NCBI RefSeq assembly: GCF_002776525.5
Contig: NC_045436.1
Span: 49,211,313 to 49,275,312, forward strand
Length of the DNA: 64,000 nucleotides
Origin: Piliocolobus tephrosceles
Taxonomy: Eukaryota > Chordata > Mammalia > Primates > Cercopithecidae
Reading direction: 5' to 3'
Shown here: piece after piece, positions 21,926 to 32,794 of the stretch
How positions within the stretch are numbered: the stretch's first letter is position 1
Layout of the letters: each line of letters opens with the position of its first letter
Notes under the pieces: model-generated
What the model was told of the DNA's origin: nothing
The model's database searches: none
Seen by the model: only the letters and a program-made list of their open reading frames with translations
Made by a program: the position numbers and the translations under genes

Positions 21926-23934
21926 CAGGTGGAGGTGCATCCTCTAAGGAGCATCACCTACTTATACTGTTACTTGAGGAGTTAGACTTTGACTTTAGAA
22001 TTAGCACGTGGGCAAGCATGTTCTGTTTCTCTGCGCATCTGTCTAATAAAGCAATAGGAATATAGCACAAGTAAATTCTATCACCTCCGTGGGAAGGGAA
22101 ACAGAACTGGCTACCTTCATGGGGGTGGGGGGTAGGACAGGGGAGGTAAATTACAGAGAACAAAGCACAGATTAGTATCTCAATAAATTATCCTGCCACA
22201 TAGGCTTTCACATGTCAGGTTTTCTTAAAGTAGGGCACATTCATGTTAGCAATTCATGATTACTATGGTTCATTATGGAATCTTCCCCTGGAGACCTTTC
22301 AGAATCAGATAGAAGGCCATTTGTCTTTGTTAGCCAAGTTGCAGCCCTACCAAGAGACCTGCAGGAGGATGAATTTAAATGACTTCCCCAGAACTCTTCT
22401 GAACCATGGACGCTATGAAAATTTAAACAACTAATAATGTTCAAACCTAAGACTAAAATAAATGCAAAAGTAGCTTGGTGTTATAACGGAGCTTCAACAT
22501 TACTCAAGGATTTACAGAATCATGGAAAATTCCTCCAAAGGCCATGGGAATGCCCGGGTTGCTTTCCTGAAACATCATAAGGGAGCAGTGTAGCCTATTT
22601 GGTCGATGATGATTAAGGGTGTTATTTATATGTATATAGGATACCCAATTTCCTCACTTTTTACATGACATGCATCCTAGAGAGCCCTCAGAACAGGAAA
22701 ATGCATTTTCACTGAGATACTAATGTCCCCCCTTGCCCCTTGAGTTCCCCAGAGGCTCTTCTGTTGCTCACTGGCTGCATTTCCAGCTCCCATTTCCCAT
22801 TTCTCTTGCTTTTCCTAAGTAAGCTGGTGAGGTAGCAGGGAGAAGGCTAAAGTGAAACTCCACACGCCCCCTGCCCCAGGTGGTCCTGAGTTGGAGATAC
22901 GGGGGAGGCCACCTGCTCCCCAGCACCTGCTCCCAGCTGGGACCCAGGATGACAAAGACTGAAGCCACAAAGCAGGAAATACAGCACTGCCTAAGTATGC
23001 TTCCCACATAACCCAAACTATCAAAAATGTAAGCCATGAGTATTAGAACTGGAAATGTTTCCCATATGTGGAGGCTGGGGAAGGCTTTGGAGCTTATTTC
23101 ATCTAACCTGTTCATTTTTCTGTGGACAAATGAGGGACTCATTACCAGAAATCAGTCTTTCCATCTTCACTGTTAAGGGAGAACCCTTCTTCTCCACACC
23201 TGATGTGTCCCTCCAGGTGGAAGGAGTCTCATTAACATAGAACTCCTGGCCTCTCTCCCCACACCTCTCCCTCATTTAAGGGAAGAAAGAGTGACCTAAT
23301 ACGATGGGGACTTCGGAGGGAAAAACCTGGGTGAGTGCCACCTCGCCTCTTCCTCCTCTTCTTTTCTTCTGTGGGGAACAAGTTGCCCAGAGGGACACGC
23401 TCTGCTTGCCTGCTCCAGGACAGACTCTGTCTCCTGTAGAGAGAGGATGAGACGGGATGCCCAGACCGCGTACTGTGGAGTGAGTAAATGTGCATATATC
23501 TAGTATTCAATATCAGGAAGACCACTTGTCAAAACATATAAACCACATTTCTTGAGTAGCAACTTCTGTAGCAATATAGATGAAATTTGGCCTCCATCTG
23601 CCTCCGTCTTTTGCCTTATTTGTCCATTCCGAATTTCTGCAAATGTATTGGGAGCCCTCAAATCTCCACATCCATGTCAGGGGTTCTTAAACATTTTCAG
23701 GTCACAAATTATTTTGAAAAATCTCATGAGGCGTCTCCTCAGAAAAACACATTTCCTAAAGCCCATATGTGGATCTCAGTTAAAATCTGTCCGATGTGTT
23801 TTCATGACGAATTTTATAAGGTGATATATAGAGAGCAAGTCAAAAAGACTTAAATTAGCTCTTTTTAGGAGTTCATGAAAACACAGGCATTTGACAAACA
23901 TCTGCCTTACCAACATTGAGTTATTCTAGACACA
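21926..23934. other. Long unannotated stretch
   Basis: No feature recognised. The longest frames (124 codons on - at 22,768-23,142; 97 on - at 23,232-23,525; 90 on + at 23,552-23,824) show no known domain and no coding-like neighbours. Confidence 0.5.
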
Positions 23935-24090
23935 TACCAAGTTTGATTTACTTCATTAAATAAACAGTGACTGAGGGACTGCTCTGTAGCAGGCTCTCAG
24001 GTAGGCACTAAAGGGAGAGAGAAGCATAAAGAGGAACAAGACAATACTGTTGACCTCAAGAAACCCAGTCTAATGGGAAAACACAGTGGT
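23935..24090 (-). mobile_element. L2 LINE 3' end, antisense
   Basis: 'gactgctctgtagcaggctc' and 'gttgacctcaagaaacccag' read as the reverse complement of the L2 3' terminus (size/abundance-type motif 'ctactatgtgccaggcactg'). Confidence 0.6.
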
Positions 24091-24109
24091 CAGTAAAAAC
24101 TCACAACAT

Positions 24110-24344
24110 GACCAGGCGCGGTGGCTCCCATCTGTAACCCCAGCAATTTGGGAGGCCAAGGTGGGTGAATCCCTCGAGCCCAGGAGTTCAAGACCAGCTG
24201 AGACAACATAGTAAAACCCTGTCTCTACAAAAAATTACAAATACAAATACAAAAATTAGCAGGGCGTGCTAGCGCATGCTTGTAATCCAGCTACTTGGGA
24301 GGCTGAGGTGGGGGGATCACTTGAACCCAGGAGTTTGAGGCTGA
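24110..24344 (+). mobile_element. Alu (J/S), 3'-truncated
   Basis: Starts near the Alu 5' end but stops in the right arm after 'aacccaggagtttgaggctg', with no A-tail. 5' truncation is the usual fault of target-primed reverse transcription, so loss of the 3' end means later deletion or rearrangement. Confidence 0.88.
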
Positions 24345-24611
24345 TCTTGAGGAGCATATTAAGGATCTTGGTCTTTAACCTCAGAGTACTTCATCCCTGG
24401 AGAAGGAGAAGGAGAGGAAAGGGGAGGACGACATGATTGGTTCTGTTTGTATTACAAAGAACAGATGGGGTGGGGGGTGCAAAGTGAATACGGAGGAGTG
24501 ATTGCAGCTGCCTAGGCAAAACATCATGATCATTTGGACCGGCAGTATGGCAGGGAGTGGAGATAGTTGTCAACTGGAGGCCAATGTCCTAGCATAAAAG
24601 GGAATCTCGCC
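24345..24611. mobile_element. Possible ancient L2-related fragment
   Basis: 'gagtgattgcagctgcctag' and 'ggcagtatggcagggagtgg' resemble a common old repeat sequence ('ctattgcagtagtccaggcg') often found with L2 in antisense. Weak. Confidence 0.35.
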
Positions 24612-24773
24612 TGCTATGATTTGAATATATGTGTCCCTCCAAAATGTATACATTGAAACCTAATGATCACAGTTTACAGTGCTAGTATTAGAAGGTAGGG
24701 CCTCTGGGAGGTGACTAAGTCATGAAGGCTCCACCCTTGTGAAGGATAAATGCCCTTATAAAAAAGGCTTCAG
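24612..24773 (+). mobile_element. MLT1-class LTR, left part
   Basis: Begins TGCTATGATTTGAATATATG and includes a 'gcctctgggaggtgactaag' block and 'tgcccttata', all typical of MaLR MLT1/MST LTRs. Split by a young Alu and resumes at 25,053. Confidence 0.8.
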
Positions 24774-25045
24774 CTGTAATTCCAGCACTTTGGGAGGCCG
24801 AGACGGGTGGATCACGAGGTCAGGAGATCGAGACCATCCTGGCTAACATGGTGAAACCCCGTCTCTACTAAAAAATACAAAAAATTAGCCAGGCGTGATG
24901 GCGGGCGCCTGTAGTCCCAGCTACTCGGGAGGCTGAGGCAGGAGACTGGCATAAACCCGGGAGGCGGAGCTTGCAGTGAGCTGAGATCCGGCCACTGTAC
25001 TCCAGCCCGGGCGACAGAGCGAGACTTCATCTCAAAAAAAAAAAA
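24774..25045 (+). mobile_element. 5'-truncated AluY of Old World monkey type inside an MLT1 LTR
   Basis: Starts at 'ctgtaattccagcac', lacking about the first 20 bases of Alu, and has the 'gctgagatccggccactg' block. Target duplication: aaaaaaggcttcag at 24,760-24,773 and aaaaaatgcttcag at 25,046-25,059, one mismatch. So the truncation happened at insertion. Confidence 0.93.
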
Positions 25046-25052
25046 AAAAAAT

Positions 25053-25262
25053 GCTTCAGAGAACTGCCTCCCTCTTCCACTTTTCCACTGAGAGGACACA
25101 GCAAGAAGGCATCATCTTGGAAGAGGAGTATGATCCTACCCTAGACACCAAATCTTGAATCCACGTCCTTGATCTTGTGCTTCCCAGCCTCTAGAACTGT
25201 GATAAATACATTTCTGTTGTTTATAAATTATCCAGTCTGTAGTATTTTGTTAAAGACAACAC
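25053..25262 (+). mobile_element. MLT1-class LTR, right part
   Basis: 'gaggacacagcaagaaggca', 'cttgtgcttcccagcctcta' and the polyadenylation-region block 'tttctgttgtttataaatta' complete the LTR begun at 24,612. Confidence 0.8.
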
Positions 25263-26394
25263 CTTTAGCCAACTATACTTAGTTCACCTAGATAACTCAG
25301 AAGAAGCAAATATACATAGAATTATATGAACTGTGTGAATTGCAAAAGTTTCAAGCTTCCAGAATCCACTATGGCAAAGATTTGCTTTTGCTAGAAGTTT
25401 TGCCACCTTTGTTTTCCTATTTTTGCATTTGTTTTACCTTCTTCTTCTTCCTCTCCTCGGTAGTGAAAGAGCCAACAAATCTCTAATCATATAAGTTACA
25501 TCCAGGATAATTTCCATTTGGGCCTTTCCCTAGAAACAAACATGCATCCTCTGTGTGTGTATTTGTTAAGTGACTAATACAGAAATCAATGGCCATCACA
25601 TTCTCTGGGCATGCTCCTATTGTTTTGTTTTGTTTCAGACTTTGTTTTTATTCTGCTTTTTACTAAAAATTGGAAAATAATACTCTCTTTGTCTGTCTAA
25701 AAATATCTCTTTGTACATATTCTTCAAAAGCTTATAAGCTACTTAAGAGAACTTTTTTCCCTCCCTTTTCCACCAAAAGTACAAAGATAAGTTACTCCTT
25801 GATGAAATTATTGACTATACATCCCACAAGACTTCCTTCAATAGCAAGTAAATATTCCCTCCATAACAATGGATGTGGAATGGAATAAAAATGGAATAGC
25901 ATGGAGAATAGGAAAATTCTTAGAGTTTTAATAAAAGATTTCTGAGAGGACCCAAGGAAGCTGGTTTTACACAAATGAGACTTGGTGATTCACAACAGCT
26001 CCCCCTACCCCCAACTCATAGAGTGGGGGAAGGGGGTTCTGCAGCCTAGTTGTGGGTGGCCTCTACCTGAAAGTGATAGGCTTACCCTATTCCCTCTTGG
26101 CCTGTAGGTCATAGGCTTGAGTCTTTGTTGAGCTCTGCCTCTTTAAGCTCACAAAAGAGAAATCCCACTCTGAGAAGTGAAATCCAGTTGCATTTCAAAC
26201 TCTTACTAATTTTTACTAGGGGGAATAACAATATACTTTTTTTAAATTAAATTCTGAAGAGCCTAAAATTCAGACTAATTCACAAGAACTTTCTTTTAGT
26301 CCCTATCAAATATACAGAAATTCAGTTTAAGTTTGCAAAAGTGATCCTTAAAAGACCTCCATGAGGAGAGAGAGTAATATTAGCATTTACATTG
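25263..26394. other. Unannotated DNA
   Basis: No recognisable gene or repeat. A C-rich/G-rich pair occurs at about 26,000-26,040. Frames are short. Confidence 0.5.
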
Positions 26395-26456
26395 TTGGTA
26401 TGTGCACGAGACTTCTTGATCTGCAGTCCAATACTCTGCCTCTGAGCTATGGCCCA
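26395..26456 (-). pseudogene. tRNA-Cys(GCA)-like pseudogene, T-arm lost
   Basis: Read on the - strand, the block 'atagctcagaggcagagtat' (D-arm, A-box) is followed by 'tggactgcagatcaagaagt', the tRNA-Cys anticodon arm with anticodon GCA. The acceptor 5' strand is roughly kept (GGTGGGC). The variable and T-arm part decays after 'ctcgtgcaca', and no B-box of the GGTTCAAATCC type follows. Most likely a truncated retro-copy or an old gene copy, not a functional tRNA. Confidence 0.72.
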
Positions 26457-26563
26457 CCTGTTATGTGTGTGAGACTTCTAACTGAGCTGACCAACTGTCC
26501 TAGTTTGCCTGGGACTGAGGGGACTCCCAGACATAGTTCTTTTTGCTTTAAAACCAGGAGAGT

Positions 26564-26864
26564 GGCCGGGCGAGGTGGCTCACGCCTGTAATCCCAGCAC
26601 TTTGGGAGGCTGAGACAGGTGGATCACCTGAGGCCAGGAGTTCAAGACCAGCCTCTCCAACATGGTGAAACCCCGTCTCTACTAAAAACACAAAACATTA
26701 CCCGGGCGCGGTGGCGGGCACCTGTAATCCCAGCTAGTCAGGGGGCTGAGGCAGGGAGAACTGCTTGAACCCCAGAGGCAGGGGTTGCAGTGAGCCAAGT
26801 CTGTGCCACAGCACTGAGCCTGGGGGACAGAGACTCTGTCTCAAACAAACAAAACAAACAAACA
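26564..26864 (+). mobile_element. AluS SINE
   Basis: Full Alu with a (CAAA)n-type tail. Target duplication: aaaaccaggagagt at 26,550-26,563 and aaaacctaggagagt at 26,865-26,879 (one extra base). Confidence 0.92.
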
Positions 26865-26881
26865 AAAACCTAGGAGAGTTT

Positions 26882-27018
26882 GGCCAGGCACAGTGGCTCA
26901 CACCTGTAATCCCAGCACTTTGGGAGGCCAAGGCGAGTGGATCACTTGAGGTCAGGAGTTCGAGACCAGCCTGGCCAACATGGTGAAACCCCGTCTCTAC
27001 TAAAAGATACAAAAATTA
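26882..27018 (+). mobile_element. AluS SINE, left arm, split by an AluY
   Basis: Alu left arm up to 'ctaaaagatacaaaaatta', where an AluY is inserted; the right arm resumes at 27,315. Confidence 0.9.
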
Positions 27019-27314
27019 GGCCAGGTATGGTGGCTTACACCTATAATCCCAGCACTTTGGGAGGCTGAGGCGGGCGGGTCACGAGGTCAGGAGATCAAGA
27101 CCATCCCGGCTAACACGGTGAAACCCCATTTCTACTAAAAATACAAAAAATTAGATGGGCGTGGTGGTGGGTGCCTGTAGTCCCAGCTACTCAGGAGGCT
27201 GAGGCAGGAGAATGGGGTGAACCCAGGAGGCAGAGCTTGCAGTGAGCCGAGATCGCACCACTGCACTCCAGCCTGGGCAACAGAGCGAGACTCTGTCTCA
27301 ACAACAACAAAAAA
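27019..27314 (+). mobile_element. AluY SINE nested in AluS
   Basis: Y-class Alu ('gagatcaagaccatcccggc', 'ggcagagcttgcagtgag') inserted in the linker of an AluS. The linker sequence atacaaaaatta is present on both sides (27,007-27,018 and 27,315-27,326) as the target-site duplication. It has the human-like 'gccgagatcgcaccactg' right arm, not the monkey-type one. Confidence 0.92.
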
Positions 27315-27466
27315 ATACAAAAATTAGCCAGGCACGGTGGCACCTGTAGTCCCAACTACTCGGGAGGCTGAAGCAGAAGAATCACCTGAACCTGGGAGGC
27401 ATAGGTTGCAGTGAGCCGAGATCATGCCACTGCACTCCAGCCTGGGAGACAGAACAAGACTCCTTC
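27315..27466 (+). mobile_element. AluS SINE, right arm
   Basis: Continues the AluS interrupted at 27,018 and runs into the (GAAA)n array that replaces its A-tail. Confidence 0.9.
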
Positions 27467-27476
27467 TGAAAGAAAG

Positions 27477-27507
<31 letters not shown>

Positions 27508-27509
27508 AA
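27466..27509 (+). repeat. (GAAA)n microsatellite at an Alu tail
   Basis: Pure GAAA repeats growing out of the Alu tail up to the assembly gap. Confidence 0.95.
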
Positions 27510-27909
27510 NNNNNNNNNNNNNNNNNNNNNNNNNNNNNNNNNNNNNNNNNNNNNNNNNNNNNNNNNNNNNNNNNNNNNNNNNNNNNNNNNNNNNNNNNNN
27601 NNNNNNNNNNNNNNNNNNNNNNNNNNNNNNNNNNNNNNNNNNNNNNNNNNNNNNNNNNNNNNNNNNNNNNNNNNNNNNNNNNNNNNNNNNNNNNNNNNNN
27701 NNNNNNNNNNNNNNNNNNNNNNNNNNNNNNNNNNNNNNNNNNNNNNNNNNNNNNNNNNNNNNNNNNNNNNNNNNNNNNNNNNNNNNNNNNNNNNNNNNNN
27801 NNNNNNNNNNNNNNNNNNNNNNNNNNNNNNNNNNNNNNNNNNNNNNNNNNNNNNNNNNNNNNNNNNNNNNNNNNNNNNNNNNNNNNNNNNNNNNNNNNNN
27901 NNNNNNNNN
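27510..27909. other. Assembly gap or masked run of 400 N
   Basis: Exactly 400 unspecified bases between a (GAAA)n array and a (GGAA)n array. The real length and content are unknown; purine tetranucleotide repeats are hard to sequence and assemble. Confidence 0.99.
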
Positions 27910-27977
27910 GGAAGGAAGGAAGGAGGAAGGAAGGAAGGAAGGAAGGAAGGAAGGAAGGAAGGAAGGAAGGAAGGAAA
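27910..27977 (+). repeat. (GGAA)n microsatellite
   Basis: Nearly pure GGAA/AAGG repeats with one GGAGGAAGG interruption. Repeated GGAA is a known multimerised ETS-factor binding motif. Here it is most likely just the far end of an expanded Alu-tail microsatellite. Confidence 0.95.
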
Positions 27978-28069
27978 GACCTGAGAGAGTTTAGGGGAAA
28001 CTGAGATAAGCTGGTTACACTCCCTAATATATGCAGTTCATTAATTTTCTGAAGGAATTTAGGCATCAA

Positions 28070-28420
28070 TCCCTCAATACGTATTTATTAAGGACTTACG
28101 TCTGCTCAGTGCTCTGCTAGGCGCTGTGAAAGATAAAAGGAGTATGTAACTCATGAGCTCCATCCCTTGTCTGAAATTCTGTGACTCCCTGATTGCTTCC
28201 CAGAAGTTCATAATCTAATTTTTCAAAATATGCAACGACTGCTTACTAAACATTACTTGTCAGGCACTGTGGTTGGCACTTAGGATGCAAACATAAATGA
28301 AAGACCAAATTTGGCTGCAAGGAACTTACTGATTTAGGGGGAGATGGATGATACAGATAATATGTAATACAATACAACTTGGTAAAGGCTATCATACATC
28401 TATGGCAAAGTCTCAGGCAC
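28070..28420 (-). mobile_element. L2 LINE 3' end, antisense, two pieces
   Basis: 'tatttattaaggacttacgt' with 'tgctaggcgctgtgaaagat', and again 'cttgtcaggcactgtggttg' with 'caaggaacttactgattta', are antisense L2 3' ends. Two tandem fragments or one rearranged copy. Confidence 0.65.
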
Positions 28421-29100
28421 AAACAGCATAGCAGGATGTGACTAACTGGTTGCAGCTATGTGCAAAGACAGTGATGGTACCAAGCAGCATGTGATACGTT
28501 TCATGCGAGTGGTCGTCTACATACTGCACAATAAACACTGTAATAGTTCAGAGACAGAAAGAGCCCTCTTAACAGGGTCATTATATCTGTGTATACAGGG
28601 AAAGACCTTATTGAAATGAGAGGATTTAAGGTAGACTGGAGTAAAAATTTAATATGTATGGATAAATATAAAAGAAGACTTGCATGAACCAATCATACTA
28701 GTTTGTTAGGAACCAACAATTATGTTATATACAGTTCAGTGCATCTGAGGTACAAAAACCAAGCAACCACCACCAACAAAAGATTAATTAGCAGAGATGG
28801 GGAAGATAAAATTCCATGTGAATGTACCAGAATCACCAAAGATGGAGACTAGAAGCAAGAAAGATTAACACCCTTTAGCATTAGATAGATTTAACAAAAG
28901 AGGAAGGTTTTATGTAGAAGAAAAAGATAAGAAAAAATAGGCTAAGGTCAAATTATGAAAGATCATGAATTGCCGAGAAGCTTGGAATTCCTTCCTTAGA
29001 CACCTTGAAGGCTTTTGAGAAGGGAAGTGCTAGGTTGAAAGTTGTATTTAGGAAGCTGAATCTGGAAAAAGTGATAACCCAGGTCTTGCATGAATTAGAG
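28421..29100 (-). mobile_element. Probable continuation of an old L2-type repeat
   Basis: 'gatcatgaattgccgagaag', 'gaaggcttttgagaaggga' and 'aggaagctgaatctggaaaa' resemble the antisense sequence commonly found beyond L2 3' ends. Diverged and not certain. Confidence 0.4.
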
Positions 29101-31124
29101 AAGATTCTGAGTTAATTAGTTAAAGCCAAGGAATTTTTATCATGCATGGAAGGGAATATTAAATACAGTTCTCCTTTTTTGCGGCAGATCACAGCTGCCG
29201 GCTGAAGGGAGGGAGAGGTTCTTGGCATCTCTCTAAGAGGTTGGGAAGCTGATGCACCTGCCGAGAGAGAAACTGGCACCTCTTCTACATAGAGAAGCAT
29301 GGCAGCCATGAGTGAACCTTTTGCCCTCATCAGGAGCCCCCTCATAATTGAAGAAGGTCATCTCCAAGAAGAAATCAAAGAAACAAGACCTTCCAGCTCC
29401 AGTTTCGAAATAAAAAAACACCCAGAAAATGGTTGCACGTATATATGCCTAGACTGAACTAAAACAAAAGTAAAGAGAAAGTCTTCTATATCGTTCCATA
29501 TTGTAGACACTTTCAAATTCCTTTCCATAATCTATGTCTATTTCTAATTCTACCTGTACAAAATATAATCATGCCTGCTTGTAATTACTTATGCATACAT
29601 GAATACTAGTAAGTTAAACTCGTTCATCTATTTACAAAGACAGTGTGATACATAGTAGCTTAGGAATTGCTTCTTTTCCCTATGATTTTAAATGTACAAC
29701 GAGTTTCTTTCTAAAACACATATTTGCAGATGTCACTTTAAACACTATTTTCTGAGATTATATTTTCCATAGAAAACAGATGTCTGCAATTATCCCTTTT
29801 TTGACCTCTGAGACTTATCAAAGTCAAATAGGTAATCATCCAATCAGACGGGCTATCATTATCAGAAGAAAAGTAATTATAATCTGAATATGTTTGAACA
29901 TGATTATTATAAGCTTTAAACTGTTACACTTTTGATTGGGGCAGAATTGGAAGACATTATCACTTCATAATTCAAATGATGTAACTTCACTTGTTTTTGT
30001 CATTTAGAATCTGGAGAGCTAAATTTATTTAACAATATAATTCTTTAAACATGAACAAATTATGCAATAATCTCTTTAAAACCATGAGAATGCTTCTCAA
30101 AATCTTGACAGTGAAATTAGGCGAATTTTTTTTTTTTTTCACCAGAGCAAATCAGAGCTCGGCACTGAGCCCCGTCAGTCGGAAGCTTGAGGCAGACATG
30201 TTCATTTCACAGACATTTTGTGATCTGCTTGGTTCTTTTAAAGAGACCAGCTGCTTTCCTGTCTACCTGTTACGGCCCACACACTGCTGGTCCAAAGCAA
30301 AAGGAGAAAATTAGGCCAAATACAGAAATGATCAGAAACAAAAAAAAAAGGTGTGTAAAAAAAAAAAATCTTTCCAAAGAAGATGTATAAACGGAGAAAT
30401 GAATTAGAACTAAGGATATGAATGCAGGGGGAAAAGAGTGTTGAAAACTAAATGCCTCATGGATATAGAGTAAAACATCATTTTCTATTGAAAATAATTT
30501 TATAAAACCTGATTACACAGCCCTTCAGTCCAGATGTTTGTTTAACTTGGTGAGGGGTCCTGATTTTTCTCCTTCATCTTTTCCGAGATCTGTTCCCTTT
30601 GTATTCTATTCTTTCCAGCCGACCTGCTCATCTCCTCGGGAAGGAGCTACGGGGATGCCAGGGCATTCCCGCGCTGTTGCTGGGGCCTGAATTAACAGTG
30701 AACTGGGGAATGTCGATAAAAATGAGCACGTGGGCCCGTCGGAGAATTCCTGTACCTCAGAAGTGCTGGGTGTTTGTTTTCTCTGAACATGGCGGAAGGT
30801 TAGAAACAGTAAGAAAAGAGGGGCCTTCGGAGAATTTGAAAGGCACTGAATGGATGTTTTTCCATAATCAGAACATTTCTTAGAACAATGGTTTAGGAGG
30901 CATCATTCGACTTATAATTTTAGTTCAGAGGAGTGAAGACCTGAGGCTTGCCCTTCCCCCCTTTCTCCCCCACCCAAATATAGCAGACCTTTGCAAAAGC
31001 CAAATTTACACTTAATATCTTTCCACTTCCCATATTAAAAGTACCCCTTTCTTCTTGTTGACACATCTTTTGGACTTAATTTTTTCCCCTCCCCTGCGCC
31101 CTCCACACCTATGTTTCAATATGC
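29101..31124. other. Long unannotated stretch
   Basis: T-run at 30,127-30,139 and A-runs near 30,340-30,368. The part 30,600-30,830 is richer in CpG and contains an acceptor-like 'tattctttccag' at 30,608-30,619. No coding segment can be supported. Confidence 0.5.
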
Positions 31125-31245
31125 TTCATTCCACAAAGAGCTACTAAGTGTCTAATATGGCCAGGCACTGTGGACATACCTGTGAACAAAACAGACAAAT
31201 ACTTCTGCCCTTCTGAAGCTTATATTCTAGTTAAATTCTTATCAA
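31125..31245 (-). mobile_element. L2 LINE 3' end, antisense
   Basis: 'tggccaggcactgtggacat', 'gtgaacaaaacagacaaata' and 'cttctgaagcttatattcta' follow the antisense L2 3' end closely. Confidence 0.75.
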
Positions 31246-31426
31246 TGCCAGCTGCTCTGTTATTAATTGATAACAAAGGTATTAAAGGTGTTATTGAGGA
31301 TTTAAGGTGGTATTCTTTTATCATTCAGGGAACCAGCATCTTTGGTGAGGGGTAGGACCCAGTAATGTGCATTATTAAACTCGCTTGGTGATCTGGACCC
31401 TACTAAAGTATGAAAGTGATGACACA

Positions 31427-31721
31427 GGCTAGGCGCAGTGACTCACGCCTGTAATCCCAACAGTTTGAAAGTCCAAATTGGGAGAATCCCTTGAGCATTA
31501 AGAGTTTGGGACCACCCTAGGTAGCATAGTAAGACCTGGTCTACAAAAAAAAAAAAAAAAATTAAAGGTAGCTGGGCATGGTGGTGAGCAGCTGTAGTTC
31601 CAGTTACTTGTGGAGGCTGAGGTGGGAGAAGGTCAAGGTTGCAATGAGCCACGATCACACCACTGCACTTCAGCCTGGGCAATAGAGCAAGACCCTGTCT
31701 CAAAAAAAAAAAAAAAAAAAA
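31427..31721 (+). mobile_element. AluJ SINE
   Basis: Diverged two-arm Alu with long internal and terminal A-runs. Decayed target duplication: gaaagtgatgaca at 31,412-31,424 and gaagtgatgata at 31,722-31,733. Confidence 0.9.
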
Positions 31722-31919
31722 GAAGTGATGATAGAAAGTGAACTCCTGCCACAGAAGTGGGAGACTTGCAAGCTAAGCCATAGGAGGGTTGACCTTGTGC
31801 TGCCAGGATCTTTGATCTTTGTGGGTGCCTCCTGGAATTTCACCACATGGACAGGCGCCCGTTCGTTCCACCTTTCCAAGGCTGGGCTGCACAGACGCCT
31901 CCTCTGCTCTCTCTAGTGT

Positions 31920-32065
31920 GCAGAGATTGTGAGCTCACTACTTTGTTAGTCCCTCAGTGGCTGAGAACCTGTTTGATTAGGATGACTAATGATGTATAAC
32001 TCCCTATCTCCTAGCACAGTGCCTGGGACAGTGTGAGTGCTCAGAAACATCTAAACGAAAGCATG
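31920..32065 (+). mobile_element. L2 LINE 3' end fragment
   Basis: 'tcctagcacagtgcctggga' followed by 'gtgctcagaaacatcta' follows the sense L2 3' terminus. Confidence 0.6.
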
Positions 32066-32794
32066 GCTGTCTATTTCACTTCCTAAAAGCTTTGGCACTC
32101 TTTTTAGTCCACATGGAAAGATCTTTCATGGTCTGTGTGCTCCCTGTTGGTCACAGATTCCCAGCCTAACATATTATCTCACAAGATGTCGAACTGGAAA
32201 TTCCCAGCTAGATTCTTACTCTACATTTTATCCAGCTCAGGCACCTAGATTATGGCACTACTTTTAGATGGAGATACTTTCTTGATATTTAGACCACAAT
32301 GGCAAACCTTTTGCACATCCATGCACTGCTTCTGATGCATTTAGCTCATTAAAGTAGGTGGCATCCAGCTGCATCCACCTTCTCTCTCCTCCTAATCTAC
32401 TTTCAAATAACCAAGGCAGCCTATTAACACGTGGTGTTTTCATCAGACTTTGCACACTACTGCCTTTGAGCCTTGTGATCACATCATTTCCCATCTTTTC
32501 AGAATGTCCTTTCTCTCCAGTTTTACCCGGACCCATTCTATCCAACTTTCAAGACCCACCCAGCAAACACAATGTCCATCATCCATCGTCTCTGAGTGGG
32601 GGCAGCAGCAGTCCGAATGACCCTTTTCCACAAACCTTCTGTGACCACTACAAGCAATCCCTCCTCCTTCTCATTGCTTTGTGCAATTATTTTCTGTAGA
32701 AATTACTCAGCATCCTCATTTGCTCTGTAAATTATCTTTTTATACAATTATAGATGCCCACATGTATGCTTAATTAGCTCAATAAGAAGCCCAA
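32066..32794. other. Unannotated DNA
   Basis: No repeat recognised. A 113-codon + frame (32,358-32,699) is rich in Ser, Pro and Leu and has no recognisable domain. Confidence 0.5.

Noticed and set aside
27411..28069. Frames of about 190-215 codons on both strands
   Set aside because: They consist mostly of the 400 N gap and Lys/Glu or Ser/Phe/Leu repeats from purine tetranucleotide arrays.
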